A stretch of DNA of 55,695 nucleotides from an uncultured Victivallales bacterium (GCA_934644965.1 CAKUDG010000024.1:1-55695), one strand, 5' to 3'; shown: positions 6,804-15,673, counted from the first letter of the stretch. Made by a program: numbers and translations. Notes: generated by a model not told the origin, from the sequence alone.

Positions 6804-8153
6804 ATGATGAACGCGTATGCACAGAGAGTCCTGCAGGAAAGAATCATCAACAACTTTCCCTGGGAGAAAGAATTCATCCAGAGCGTGACAGAAGTATTCG
6901 AATCGCTCGGGCCGCTCCTTGAAAGAGAACCGAAATATCAGAAATACAAGATTCTGGAAAGGATCGTCATTCCGGAACGCACGATCACCTTCCAGGTTCC
7001 GTGGGTGGACGACAAGGGGGAAATCCAGGTCAACTACGGATACCGCGTTCAGTTCAACAGCGCCATCGGGCCCTACAAGGGCGGACTCCGTTTCCATCCC
7101 TCGGTCAAGCTCGGGATCCTGAAGTTTCTCGGTTTTGAGCAGATCTTCAAGAACTCCCTCACGACCCTTCCCATGGGCGGAGCAAAGGGCGGAAGCAATT
7201 TCGATCCGAAAGGGAAATCGGAACGGGAAGTGATGGTTTTCTGCCAGAATTTCATGCGGGAACTCTATCGTCATATCGGTCCGAATACCGACGTGCCCGC
7301 AGGGGATATCGGAGTCGGAGCCCGCGAAATCGGTTATCTCTTCGGCATGTACAAGAAAATCAACAACAGCCATGAAAGCGTCCTGACGGGGAAAGGCATC
7401 AACTGGAGCGGAAGTCTCATCCGTCCGGAAGCGACCGGATATGGAAACGTCTATTTCGCGACCGACATGCTGTCCACCCGCGGCTCCTCCTTTGAGGGAC
7501 GCACGGTCCTGATCTCCGGTTCCGGAAACGTCGCGCAGTATGCCGCGGAAAAGGCCATTCAGCTCGGGGGGAAAGTGCTTTCGCTCTCCGACTCCAACGG
7601 ATCGGTCATCGACCTTGACGGAATTGATGCGGAGAAACTCGCTTTCATCATGGAACTCAAAAATGTCAAACGCGGCCGGATCAAGGAATACGTCACAGCG
7701 TTCCCGCGTGCGAAATATTACGAGGGGCAGCGGCCCTGGAAACTTGCCAAGGCGGATATCGCTCTGCCCTGTGCGACTCAGAACGAACTGGATCTCGACG
7801 ACGCCAAGGCACTCGTCGCCAGCGGCTGCATCTGCGTCTCCGAGGGCGCCAACATGCCTTCGACTCCCGAAGCCATCGAATATTTCCAAGCCAACAAGGT
7901 CCTCTTCGCTCCCGGAAAGGCATCCAATGCCGGCGGCGTCGCCACCAGCGGCCTTGAGATGAGCCAGAACGCCATGCGCTTGAACTGGACTCGCGAAGAA
8001 GTCGATGCCAAGCTCCGCGGAATTATGATGAATATTCACAATTCCGCCCGCAGCGCGGCCGAGGAATTCGGCGATCCCGACAATTACGTGCTCGGAGCCA
8101 ATATCGCCGGCTTCAGAAAAGTCGCCAACGCCATGATTGATCTCGGAGTCTGA
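6804..8153 (+). CDS. gdhA: NADP-type glutamate dehydrogenase
   Basis: Reversible amination of 2-oxoglutarate to glutamate in the cytoplasm, a main ammonia-assimilation step. At 449 residues it has the size of hexameric GdhA. Seen in order: the substrate-binding stretch GYRVQFNSAIGPYKGGLRFH, the catalytic-Lys motif PMGGAKGGSNFDPKGKS, DVPAGDIGVGAREIGY, and the dinucleotide fold opening with VLISGSGNVAQYAAEKA. NADP preference is inferred from family and length. A GAAGGAG site lies about 14 bases ahead of the ATG, rather far, and two adjacent ATG codons begin the frame. The gene has its own promoter and a strong terminator, so it is monocistronic. Confidence 0.95.
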   Translation: MMNAYAQRVLQERIINNFPWEKEFIQSVTEVFESLGPLLEREPKYQKYKILERIVIPERTITFQVPWVDDKGEIQVNYGYRVQFNSAIGPYKGGLRFHPSVKLGILKFLGFEQIFKNSLTTLPMGGAKGGSNFDPKGKSEREVMVFCQNFMRELYRHIGPNTDVPAGDIGVGAREIGYLFGMYKKINNSHESVLTGKGINWSGSLIRPEATGYGNVYFATDMLSTRGSSFEGRTVLISGSGNVAQYAAEKAIQLGGKVLSLSDSNGSVIDLDGIDAEKLAFIMELKNVKRGRIKEYVTAFPRAKYYEGQRPWKLAKADIALPCATQNELDLDDAKALVASGCICVSEGANMPSTPEAIEYFQANKVLFAPGKASNAGGVATSGLEMSQNAMRLNWTREEVDAKLRGIMMNIHNSARSAAEEFGDPDNYVLGANIAGFRKVANAMIDLGV

Positions 8154-8252
8154 TCCTCCGGGCAACGGAGCATGATTTCCCGGTGATGTTTTTTCCCCTT
8201 CTTCTCTTCATCTTACAGAAAGCAGAAAGCGCCTGGAGAAAAAATCCCGGAG

Positions 8253-8312
8253 GCCCCGCGCAACTTTTTTTCCTTCTCATCAAGGGAAAAAGTTGCGTGG
8301 GGCTTTTCTTTC
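8253..8312 (+). terminator. Rho-independent terminator of gdhA
   Basis: GCCCCGCGCAACTTTTT pairs with AAAAAGTTGCGTGGGGC (one G-T pair), followed by TTTTCTTT. A long, nearly perfect stem with a U-rich tail, 100 bases behind gdhA. Confidence 0.9.
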
Positions 8313-8515
8313 CTCTCCCGGGACAAAACAACTTCTCTTCCGATGTGGGAAGGATCTATTTGATCATTCTCATCCTCCAAGATCTCTTTCTTTCCTTTTC
8401 TGGATTTTTCTTCTCCCGGAGCAGCTTCAGGGTCTGAAAATGGGAAGCAAAATGAAAAAAATAGAAAAAAAATCCTTTCCCGGAGATTTTTCCTCTTTCT
8501 ATTTCACTGAAAATG

Positions 8516-8524
8516 TGACATAAT
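8516..8524 (+). promoter_or_regulatory. Extended -10 promoter for the cold-shock gene
   Basis: TGACATAAT matches the extended -10 form TGnTATAAT with one change. It lies in an AT-rich stretch and would give a leader of about 95 bases, the long untranslated leader typical of cold-shock genes. Confidence 0.5.
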
Positions 8525-8624
8525 TATAAGAAATATGGCGATTTCCAGAGCGGCAGAGAAATGAAAACGGAAGATGCCGCCAGTCGCCGACCGAACAACA
8601 GAGTCAAAGATAATGGTGATGCTT

Positions 8625-8837
8625 ATGGCCGAAAGAGAAAAGGGAAAAGTCCGGTGGTTCAACAACGCAAAAGGCTATGGATTCATCGAACGCGGACAGG
8701 GGGAGGATATTTTTGTACATTACAGTTCCATTAAAGCGGATGGCTATCGTTCTCTGAAAGAAGGCCAGTCGGTGGAATTCACTGTGGTGAACGGGGCAAA
8801 AGGCCTTCAGGCGGACGAAGTCATCCCGCTTGACTGA
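8625..8837 (+). CDS. Cold-shock domain protein (CspA family)
   Basis: Single OB-fold RNA/DNA-binding protein acting as an RNA chaperone. It has both nucleic-acid motifs: KGYGFIER (RNP1) and DIFVHYSS (RNP2), after the KGKVRWFNN opening. The chosen start gives 70 residues, the family norm. It is preceded by GGTGAT, a match to the anti-Shine-Dalgarno complement. Upstream Met codons at 8574, 8613 and 8619 would add a poorly conserved tail. The paralogue (cspA, cspC, etc.) cannot be told from sequence. Confidence 0.93.
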   Translation: MAEREKGKVRWFNNAKGYGFIERGQGEDIFVHYSSIKADGYRSLKEGQSVEFTVVNGAKGLQADEVIPLD

Positions 8838-8922
8838 GATTTCCGCGCGCTCTTGCTTTTCCCGAAAACAGAAGTATGTTATTTAGCTCCGGGTTCCCGT
8901 TCCCTGCGGGATCCGGGAAAAA

Positions 8923-8961
8923 GGAAAGAGATCCGGTATCGGGTTTCTTTCTTTGTTTTTA
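8923..8961 (+). terminator. Terminator-like hairpin between csp and the NSS transporter gene
   Basis: Bases 8923-8935 pair with 8940-8952 through 13 continuous pairs (including three G-T) around a GTAT loop, followed by TTGTTTTTA. It can end the cold-shock transcript. A possible promoter (TTGCTT 8853-8858, TGTTAT 8877-8882) lies upstream of it, so it could also act as an attenuator in the leader of the transporter gene. A second imperfect hairpin, 8888-8918, precedes it. Confidence 0.6.
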
Positions 8962-9028
8962 TACAGGCAGAGGGTGGCCCCGCCCCGGGAAAGGAATCAG
9001 CTTGTCATTAAGGAGAAAAGGATCATCC

Positions 9029-10429
9029 ATGCTTCAGGAGCAGAAACGCGAAAAACTCAGTTCAAGAATCGGTTTTTTATTTTTATCGGCGGCCTGTGCC
9101 ATCGGACTCGGGAACATCTGGCGCTTCCCTTATATCACGGGTCAGAACGGGGGAGCGCTGTTCGTATTGCTCTATCTGCTGTTTCTGGCACTTCTGGGAT
9201 TTCCGATTCTGGTGATGGAGCTTTCCGTCGGGCGGGCGGGGCAGGAGAATCTGGTCGGGTCCATCCGGAAACTGAGTCCCGAGGGGGGAAAATTCCCTTG
9301 GGTGAAGGTGATTTCGTTCTTCTTCATCGGCAATCTGATTCTGATGATGTTCTATACCACGGTCACGGGATGGCTGATTGCGTATGCGTGCGGATATCTT
9401 TCAGGGGGACTGATGGAGCATTCCTCGGCCCAGGAATTTGAACAGGCTTTCAGTGCCCTTACGGGGTCGCCGCTGCGGTCCGTGCTGTATCTGAGTGTGA
9501 CGGTGCTGCTGGGGAGTCTGGCATGCGGACTCGGGCTCAGAAGAGGAGTGGAATCCATCATCAAAGCAATGATGGTCTTTCTGCTTGTCATGCTTTTTCT
9601 TCTTGCGGGGAAGGCGCTGACCATGCCGGGGGCCAAGGAGGCGCTTGACTTCTACCTCGCCCCGGATTTCGGCAGATTCCGTGAAAACGGCATTTTCCAG
9701 GCCGTCTACGCCGCAATGGGACAGGCCTTCTTCACACTGAGCATCGGAATCGGAAGCATGGCGATTTTTGGGAGCTATATCGGAAAAGAGCATTCTCTGA
9801 GCAAGGAAAGCGTGTTCATCATCGTGCTGGACACATTCGTCGCCCTGACGGCCGGACTGATTATTTTCCCGATCTGTTTTTCCTTCGGAATCAATCCCGG
9901 TTCGGGACCCGGACTGATTTTCCTGAGTCTGCCGAACATCTTTTCGGAAATGGGGGGAGGAAGATGCTGGGGATTCCTCTTCTTTCTCTTCATGACTCTT
10001 GCGGCTATGACCACGGTGATCGCCGTATTTGAAAATCTCGTGGCACTGCTGATGGATGAATTCCATTTTTCCAGAAGAAAGGCGGCGCTGACGGTTGGAC
10101 TGACGGTCTTCGTCCTGTCACTGCCCTGTGCTCTGGGATACAGCGTGCTGAAGTTCATCAGGCCTTTCGGGGAAGGCAGCAGCATCCTGGATCTGGAGGA
10201 CTTCATCGTCAGTCAGAACATGCTGCCGCTCGGGTCCCTCTTCATTCTGCTGTTTTGTACTCTCCGCTACGGATGGGGGTGGAGAAATTTCCTCTCAGAA
10301 GCCGATACCGGACACGGAATGAAATTCCCCGTATTCCTGAAGCATTACATCTTCTGGTTTCTGCCCTGCCTGATCATCATCATCTTCCTGATGGGATATC
10401 TGGACAAGTTCTTCCTGCCCGGAAACTGA
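9029..10429 (+). CDS. Sodium-dependent transporter, neurotransmitter:sodium symporter (NSS/SNF) family
   Basis: Inner-membrane LeuT-fold symporter, expected to import an amino acid or related amine with Na+. The 466-residue protein shows the NSS signature in TM1, ACAIGLGNIWRFPY, whose unwound segment forms the Na+ and substrate sites, and GFPILVMELSVGRAGQ in TM2. About 11-12 hydrophobic segments follow. The frame is open further upstream, but the ATG behind AAGGA gives the conserved start MLQEQKREKLSSRIGFLFLSAACAIG. Substrate cannot be read from the sequence. It stands alone after the cold-shock gene and faces ksgA convergently. The leader may be attenuated. Confidence 0.93.
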   Translation: MLQEQKREKLSSRIGFLFLSAACAIGLGNIWRFPYITGQNGGALFVLLYLLFLALLGFPILVMELSVGRAGQENLVGSIRKLSPEGGKFPWVKVISFFFIGNLILMMFYTTVTGWLIAYACGYLSGGLMEHSSAQEFEQAFSALTGSPLRSVLYLSVTVLLGSLACGLGLRRGVESIIKAMMVFLLVMLFLLAGKALTMPGAKEALDFYLAPDFGRFRENGIFQAVYAAMGQAFFTLSIGIGSMAIFGSYIGKEHSLSKESVFIIVLDTFVALTAGLIIFPICFSFGINPGSGPGLIFLSLPNIFSEMGGGRCWGFLFFLFMTLAAMTTVIAVFENLVALLMDEFHFSRRKAALTVGLTVFVLSLPCALGYSVLKFIRPFGEGSSILDLEDFIVSQNMLPLGSLFILLFCTLRYGWGWRNFLSEADTGHGMKFPVFLKHYIFWFLPCLIIIIFLMGYLDKFFLPGN

Positions 10430-10672
10430 AAAAAAGCCCCTCGGAGAAGAAGCAGAAAAGGCTCCATTCCTGTTTTGATTCCATTCCCGATTCGATTTCT
10501 GATTCCGTTTTCCGAAAAGAAGAAAACGGAGGGGGGACGCTGCCTGTTTTTTCCCCTGCTGCAGAAAGGCTCCCAGGAAGAAAAAAATGAAAGGGAAGAA
10601 ATGAAAAAAAGGGAAAACAACAGCACCGGGGAAATCCACTGTAAAAGAGAGGGCGGATTGGATTGAGTTGCC

Positions 10673-11572
10673 TTATCTCTCTTTCTTCTCCTCTCCGGGC
10701 GCCGCCATCATCGCCATCGTCGTCTTTTGCTCCTCCTCCTGAGAGGCGGAAGGAGGAAGGAGAAGAGAAGCCATCCGGAGAAAGACCTGGACTGAAACGC
10801 GTTCGGCGCGAATATCGGGATCAAGGGATGTTTCTCTCATCAAAGAAAGTGTTCTCTCCTTTCCGAAGACGGAAGCGAGCTGGCCCGCCATTTTTTTTCT
10901 GCGCTGCGCAAACGCCGCACGGACAAGACGCGAAAGCATGATCCCCGTCTCCCGGGAGGGCCGATCCTCCTTCAAAGTCAGACGGATCAGGGCGGAATCG
11001 ACATCCGGACGCGGGAAAAACACATCAGGAGGAATTGTTTTCAGGATACAGCATTCATACATGGACTGAATCCGGACGGACAAGGCGGAATAGTCCCCGG
11101 CCCCCGGGGCTGCGGCAAAACGGAGCGCGACGTCCTTCTGCAGCATGACAATCATCTCCTGCGGCGGAGTTTCCAGATCCAGCATCTTTGCCACAATCAC
11201 CGTCCCTGCCGAGTACGGCAGATTGGAAATCAGCCGGAAAGTCTTCCCTTTCCCGAAGACCCCCGCGATATCGGCTTTGCACGCATCTCCCTCAATCAGG
11301 CGGAGTCCTTTCGGGACAAGGGTCTCCCGGAGCCAGGCCGCCAGTTTCCGGTCGAATTCGATGGCCGCAAGCTCTGCGCCCGATTCGAGAAGACGCCCTG
11401 TCAAAGCCCCGAATCCGGGTCCCACCTCAAGGACTCTGTCTCCAGGGCGGAGAGCCGCAGTACGGACAATGTAAGCCAGAAAATTCTCGTCCACAAGAAA
11501 ATTCTGGCCCATCTTCCGGCTCGGGGTCATCCCGAGCTGATTCATCAGAGTCATCAGTTCTGTTTTTTTCAT
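10673..11572 (-). CDS. ksgA: 16S rRNA dimethyladenosine transferase
   Basis: Dimethylates two adjacent adenosines in the 3'-terminal helix of 16S rRNA during small-subunit maturation, using S-adenosylmethionine. Motifs in order: KMGQNFLVDENF (20-31), SAM-binding VLEVGPGFGALT (46-57), NLPYSAGTVI (the catalytic N-L-P-Y), and FFPRPDVDSA. At 299 residues it is slightly longer than usual because of a Gln/Glu/Met-rich tail after about residue 272. No Shine-Dalgarno sequence is visible ahead of the ATG; the preceding bases are C- and T-rich. Upstream on the same strand, after about 135 bases, lie the FmdB-like and CorA-like genes. Confidence 0.95.
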   Translation of the reverse strand: MKKTELMTLMNQLGMTPSRKMGQNFLVDENFLAYIVRTAALRPGDRVLEVGPGFGALTGRLLESGAELAAIEFDRKLAAWLRETLVPKGLRLIEGDACKADIAGVFGKGKTFRLISNLPYSAGTVIVAKMLDLETPPQEMIVMLQKDVALRFAAAPGAGDYSALSVRIQSMYECCILKTIPPDVFFPRPDVDSALIRLTLKEDRPSRETGIMLSRLVRAAFAQRRKKMAGQLASVFGKERTLSLMRETSLDPDIRAERVSVQVFLRMASLLLPPSASQEEEQKTTMAMMAAPGEEKKER

Positions 11573-11708
11573 GAGGGGGGAAAAGCTGTTGTCCTGTTTT
11601 CATATTTCACTTTTCTCTCTTCTCCGGACGCCTCTTCCCCGCTTGCCGGCAAGCCAAGGAAGCAGAATCTGGGAAAAGGAGAGTGAGAAAAAACGGAAAT
11701 TGAATTTT

Positions 11709-11972
11709 TCAATGCCGATGCCCGTGCCCGCCGCAACATCCGGAGCAAAGCCCCTGAGCCGCCACCGAGGGACATCCGCACGCGGCATTATCCGCACCGC
11801 CGCAACAGGAGGCCTGACGCCCGCTTCCGGAACGACCCGGAGAAAAACGGGAAAGTTTCCGCTCCGGATGCCCTTCCCCGCAATTCACACAGACAACCTC
11901 TTCCGAGGAATTCTTCAGCAACGCTTCAAATTCGGAACCGCATTTTCTGCATACAAATTCATAAAGAGGCAT
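11709..11972 (-). CDS. FmdB-like zinc ribbon protein
   Basis: An 87-residue protein opening with MPLYEFVCRKCG and later VVCVNCGEG, the CxxC...CxxC zinc ribbon of the FmdB/CxxC_CxxC_SSSS regulatory family. The function of these proteins is not established; some were proposed to act as regulators. The tail (about residues 55-87) is remarkable: CCGG, CGCP, CSGCCGGHGHRH, that is, seven further Cys and three His in 33 residues, which looks like an extra metal-binding tail. It starts only 3 bases after the corA stop, so the two are co-transcribed. Confidence 0.8.
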   Translation of the reverse strand: MPLYEFVCRKCGSEFEALLKNSSEEVVCVNCGEGHPERKLSRFSPGRSGSGRQASCCGGADNAACGCPSVAAQGLCSGCCGGHGHRH

Positions 11973-11975
11973 GTT

Positions 11976-12905
11976 TCAGTGTCTCTCCCATTTTTTGATG
12001 ATCCAGAAGGAAAAAAAACCGAGCAGTGTCATGAAAATAATGAAACACGGATAGGTAATGAACCAGTACTCCCTGCCCCCCATCATCACAGTGAATTCGG
12101 ACATGCCTCCGACGCCGGTGAAGAAAGTCGGGATGGCCATTGCAATCACGATCGCATTCATGTTTTTCATGATGACGTTCAAATTGTTGTTGATGATGGA
12201 AGCGCGCGCGTCCATCAGACCGGACAGGACCTGTGAATACACCTGGGCCTGATCGAGGAACTGATTGTTTTCAATGGCAAGGTCGTCCAGGAGTTCGAGA
12301 TTGTCCGGAGTGAATTTGAACTTGGCGCTGCTGGCTCTCATGCGCTCGATCACACGGCGGTTGCCGCTCAGTGCATTGACGTAATAGACAAGGCCCTTCT
12401 CCAGGGTGAACATGTTCAGAAGACTTTTGTTTTCACTGGATTCGTTGATCTCGTGTTCAATCTCGTCGCTGCACATGTTGATGACGCGCAGATGGCTTTC
12501 AAAATGCCGGATCGTCTGAAGAAGAGTCTTCAGGACAACGTCCTGGGGAGTTCGGACATTCGAGGCAATCTTTCCGGCGAAAAGCTGAACGTTGTCGTCC
12601 ACAACAAGCACCACACGTTCTGGAAACATGAAAATGCCCATGGACTTCACGCGGAACAGGAAATTATCGTCGGCGGAATAATTTTTCGGATATTTGAGGA
12701 TCAGAGCGGCGTAAGGATCATCGAATTCGATACGCGGCGTTTCGTCCGGGTCGATGGAAGAAGCAAGCGTATGCTCGTCGATGCCAAGGGTTTCCGTCAG
12801 GTAAAGACGTTCCTTTTCGTCCGGCAGAACGTAGACATCAACGGGAAAATCACCTCCCGGTCCCCTCGCGATGCGCCCGTTCACGACAGAATATTCATGC
12901 AGCAT
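11976..12905 (-). CDS. CorA-family divalent cation transporter with altered GMN motif
   Basis: Pentameric inner-membrane channel family for Mg2+ (or Co2+, Ni2+, Zn2+). The long N-terminal cytoplasmic domain (1-240) contains the stalk helix with the family-typical VYSQVLSGLMDARASIINNNLNVIMKNMNAI. Two TM helices follow (about 249-266 and 282-304) and the short basic tail KKWERH. The canonical selectivity tripeptide GMN between TM1 and TM2 is replaced here by GMS at 267-269 (GVGGMSEF). Because the Asn is central for Mg2+ selection in characterised CorA proteins, ion preference may differ. A start behind AAGGGTGAT is clear. Co-transcribed with the FmdB-like metal-rich protein. Confidence 0.85.
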   Translation of the reverse strand: MLHEYSVVNGRIARGPGGDFPVDVYVLPDEKERLYLTETLGIDEHTLASSIDPDETPRIEFDDPYAALILKYPKNYSADDNFLFRVKSMGIFMFPERVVLVVDDNVQLFAGKIASNVRTPQDVVLKTLLQTIRHFESHLRVINMCSDEIEHEINESSENKSLLNMFTLEKGLVYYVNALSGNRRVIERMRASSAKFKFTPDNLELLDDLAIENNQFLDQAQVYSQVLSGLMDARASIINNNLNVIMKNMNAIVIAMAIPTFFTGVGGMSEFTVMMGGREYWFITYPCFIIFMTLLGFFSFWIIKKWERH

Positions 12906-12954
12906 GAGACATCACCCTTTCATCATGATCTTTCATCATGAATAAGAAGTCAGC

Positions 12955-13009
12955 AAAAAAATGGAAAGGGGGGCGATGCCCCGCAGGAATCCTCTTCTCA
13001 CGGATTCCT
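12955..13009 (-). terminator. Probable terminator of serC
   Basis: On the minus strand, AGGAATCC/GGATTCCT (13002-13009 with 12985-12992) and then GGGGC-ATC-GCCCC (12970-12982) are followed by a T-rich run ending in ATTTTTTT. The second hairpin with the T-run is the likelier terminator, though the tract begins several bases after the stem. Confidence 0.5.
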
Positions 13010-13052
13010 TCTGTCACGCGGAAAGCATCACCATATTTTTCCGGAATCGATC

Positions 13053-14132
13053 TCAGTTCGCCTTGCGGAAGGCTTTCATGAAGGCCACCAGCTTCTCAAC
13101 GCCTTCCATCGGCATGGCATTGTAGATGCTGGCACGGATTCCGCCCGCGGAACGGTGTCCTTTCAGACCGATCATTCCGGACTCCGTGGCCTCCTTCACA
13201 AACTTCGCTTCCAGTTCCTCGTTCGGAAGACGGAAGACAACGTTCATTCTGGAACGGCTGTCCTTATGGACCGGTGAATGATAGTATCCTTCCGAAGCAT
13301 CCATTTCCGCGTAGATGGCGGCGGCCTTCGCATCATTGATGGCTTCAATCTTGTCCAGACCGCCCATTTCCAGGACCCAGTCCGTCACAAGGGCAATCAT
13401 GTAGATCCCGAAGGTGGGAGGCGTGTTGTAGAGGGAGTTGTTGTCGATGTAGGTGCCGTAGCGGAGCATCGTCGGGACGTTCGCGGGGGTGCGTCCGGCA
13501 AGATCCTTCCGGACGATCACAAGAGCCACGCCGCTCGGTCCCAGATTCTTCTGGGCACCCGCATAAATCATGCCGAATTTCGACACATCGACCTTGCGGG
13601 ACATGATGTCGCTGGACATGTCCGCAATCATCGGAGCCGCTTTCGGTTCCGGGAAATCCCGGTACTGCGTCCCGTAAATCGTGTTGTTGGAAGTGATGTG
13701 CAGATAGGAGGCCTCATCCGTGAGACGGAAGGTGTCAAGCGCAGGAATATACGCGTATTTGTCTTCCTTGCTGGAGGCCGCCGTCCGGACTTCACCGAAA
13801 AGTTTCGCCTCCTTCATGGCCTTGGAGGACCATGTCCCGGTATCGGCATATTCCGCATAGCCGCCCGGGAGCATGAAGTTCATGGGAATCATCGCAAACT
13901 GAAGACTTGCGCCGCCCTGAATATACACAATCGAATGGGTTTCGGGAACATTCATGATTTTGCGGACATTGTCATTCGCCCGGGCAAGAACCTCTTCGAA
14001 AAACTTTGCACGGTGGGAGTGTTCCAGGATGCCGCAGCCGCTGTCTTTGAAGTTGCAGAATTCTTTTTGCGCTCTTTCCATCACGACCGCCGGCAGCATG
14101 GCCGGCCCAGCATTGAAGTTGAATACCTTCAT
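13053..14132 (-). CDS. serC: Phosphoserine aminotransferase
   Basis: PLP enzyme converting 3-phosphohydroxypyruvate and glutamate to phosphoserine in serine synthesis (and acting in pyridoxal phosphate synthesis in some bacteria). The 359-residue protein begins MKVFNFNAGPAMLP, the standard class V aminotransferase start, behind AAGGAGG; the open frame continues 25 codons further without family similarity. The PLP lysine is in MIYAGAQKNLGPSG. RSRMNVVFRLPNEELEAKF and GLKGHRSAGGIRASIYNAMP mark the C-terminal domain. It appears monocistronic, with its own extended -10 promoter and a terminator. Confidence 0.95.
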   Translation of the reverse strand: MKVFNFNAGPAMLPAVVMERAQKEFCNFKDSGCGILEHSHRAKFFEEVLARANDNVRKIMNVPETHSIVYIQGGASLQFAMIPMNFMLPGGYAEYADTGTWSSKAMKEAKLFGEVRTAASSKEDKYAYIPALDTFRLTDEASYLHITSNNTIYGTQYRDFPEPKAAPMIADMSSDIMSRKVDVSKFGMIYAGAQKNLGPSGVALVIVRKDLAGRTPANVPTMLRYGTYIDNNSLYNTPPTFGIYMIALVTDWVLEMGGLDKIEAINDAKAAAIYAEMDASEGYYHSPVHKDSRSRMNVVFRLPNEELEAKFVKEATESGMIGLKGHRSAGGIRASIYNAMPMEGVEKLVAFMKAFRKAN

Positions 14133-14235
14133 TGCACGGCCTCCTTCAAATAATAAAGATGATGTGGTGAACAATGATCCGTTCATCCGGGAAATGAGTT
14201 CTTCCATCGGTGTCTCATCCGGAGAAAGAGCTTAT

Positions 14236-14263
14236 ACTATAGCACCTCAATTCCATATTTCCA
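14236..14263 (-). promoter_or_regulatory. Promoter for serC
   Basis: On the minus strand: TGGAAA (-35), 16 bases, then TATAGT (-10) preceded by TGC, giving the extended form TGCTATAGT. About 100 bases ahead of the serC start. Confidence 0.55.
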
Positions 14264-14512
14264 GAAGGGGAATCCATTTTCTCCGGAGGAAAAAAAACAA
14301 TTTTTTATCTTCTCTGGAATGCACGGAGGGGGAAAGGAAGATCTGCTCGCGGAACATGGACATCTGCAAAACAGGGAAAAAAGGTCCTTCTTCGGAAGCA
14401 GATACCAGGCATGCAGAATTGCCCCAAGGAGACGCCGGCACAGCTTCCCCCATTCGACGGACCTTTTCTTTGAAAAAACTCAGAGGCGGAACTTTTTTTC
14501 CGGCATTTCCGT

Positions 14513-14520
14513 GCTATAGT
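14513..14520 (+). promoter_or_regulatory. Extended -10 element ahead of the LptF/G-type gene
   Basis: GCTATAGT at 14513-14520, preceded by T and overlapping G (TGCTATAGT from 14512), is the same extended -10 word as ahead of serC. The -35 region is only T-rich. The rest of the 440-base intergenic stretch between serC and this gene shows no supported gene. Confidence 0.5.
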
Positions 14521-14575
14521 GGAGAAATATATTGGTTTTGGGATCCAACAGAAGACATCGGAATACGGTCCGGCA

Positions 14576-15673
14576 ATGAAAATATTGAACTGGTATGTGG
14601 CAAAAAGCTTTCTTGCCACCTTCTTCATGGCAATCGCCGTCCTGACCTTCGGCATGACGGGGAACAATCTGATCAAAGTGTTTGACTATGTTTCCGAAGG
14701 GGTCCCTCTGAGCAGCGCAATGCTTTTTGTTCTGTATGCGGTTCCCATGGCGCTGGCCTTCACGATTCCCTGGGCTTCGCTGGTTTCCATCATGCTGGTG
14801 TTCGGAAGGATGTCTGCGGACAATGAGATCACGGCCATGCGGGCGTGCGGGATTTCCATTCTGCAGATTGTGTCTCCGATCATCGTCATGACCTTCGGGA
14901 TGACCTGTCTCTGCCTGTATCTTCAGATGCAGATCGGTCCGTTTTACATTTCCCAGGCACGGGAACTGATCAAAGGGGTAGCGTCGAGGCAGCCCCTGGC
15001 GCTTTTCACACCCGGAGTCGCCATGGAGTTCAACAATCTGCGAATCCTGATCGATTCAAAAGAGGGGGACAACATCATCAAAAACATCCAGCTCTTCGTC
15101 CTGGACGACCAGGGAAACTGGACTCAGGACGTCAACGCCTCCAGCGGGACCATTCTCACCTATCCGGAAGTGCAGCGTCTGGACATCGTCCTTCACAATG
15201 CGACAGTCGCCAGCCGCGAAGGAAGCGGAGACTATGACCGCCTGATCCGGAGTTACAGCGAAACGCTCACCGTGCCGATCGAATATGGAAAGCAATTCAA
15301 TGAGAAGAATGTCTCCAGACGGGACAAGTACCTGACATACAAACAGCTCTATGCCCGTTACATTCTTGACGTCCGCAGCGGAGAGGACACCACAATGATC
15401 GAAGTGGAACTGAATCAGCGCGTTGCTCTTTCCCTTGCTCCGATCGCCTTTCTTCTGCTTGGGTTGCCGCTGGCCATCCGAACTTCACGGAGGGAGACTT
15501 CAATCGGTCTTTTCATCAGCGTTCTGCTTGCCGGGCTTTACTACGGAGGAGTTCTCACTTCGGACGCAATCCGCAAACACCAGGAGTTCTTTCCGCAGTA
15601 CATTGTGTGGATTCCTCCGCTGCTGTTCCAGATGTTCGGTGCCATCTACATTGTTTCCATCGCCCGGAAGTGA
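14576..15673 (+). CDS. LptF/LptG-family lipopolysaccharide export permease
   Basis: Inner-membrane component of the Lpt machine that extracts lipopolysaccharide for transport to the outer membrane (YjgP/YjgQ family). The 365-residue protein has the expected topology: TM helices near residues 10-30, 45-70 and 95-125, then a roughly 150-residue periplasmic beta-jellyroll-like domain, then three TM helices at the C-terminus. Typical features are YVAKSFLATF at the start, IPWASLVSIMLVFGRMSADNEITAMRACGIS (the coupling-helix region contacting LptB), and LSLAPIAFLLLGLPLAI. The usual partner gene is not adjacent, so F and G cannot be told apart. The ribosome-binding site is weak; Met 14576 is chosen by family alignment. 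Confidence 0.9.
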   Translation: MKILNWYVAKSFLATFFMAIAVLTFGMTGNNLIKVFDYVSEGVPLSSAMLFVLYAVPMALAFTIPWASLVSIMLVFGRMSADNEITAMRACGISILQIVSPIIVMTFGMTCLCLYLQMQIGPFYISQARELIKGVASRQPLALFTPGVAMEFNNLRILIDSKEGDNIIKNIQLFVLDDQGNWTQDVNASSGTILTYPEVQRLDIVLHNATVASREGSGDYDRLIRSYSETLTVPIEYGKQFNEKNVSRRDKYLTYKQLYARYILDVRSGEDTTMIEVELNQRVALSLAPIAFLLLGLPLAIRTSRRETSIGLFISVLLAGLYYGGVLTSDAIRKHQEFFPQYIVWIPPLLFQMFGAIYIVSIARK

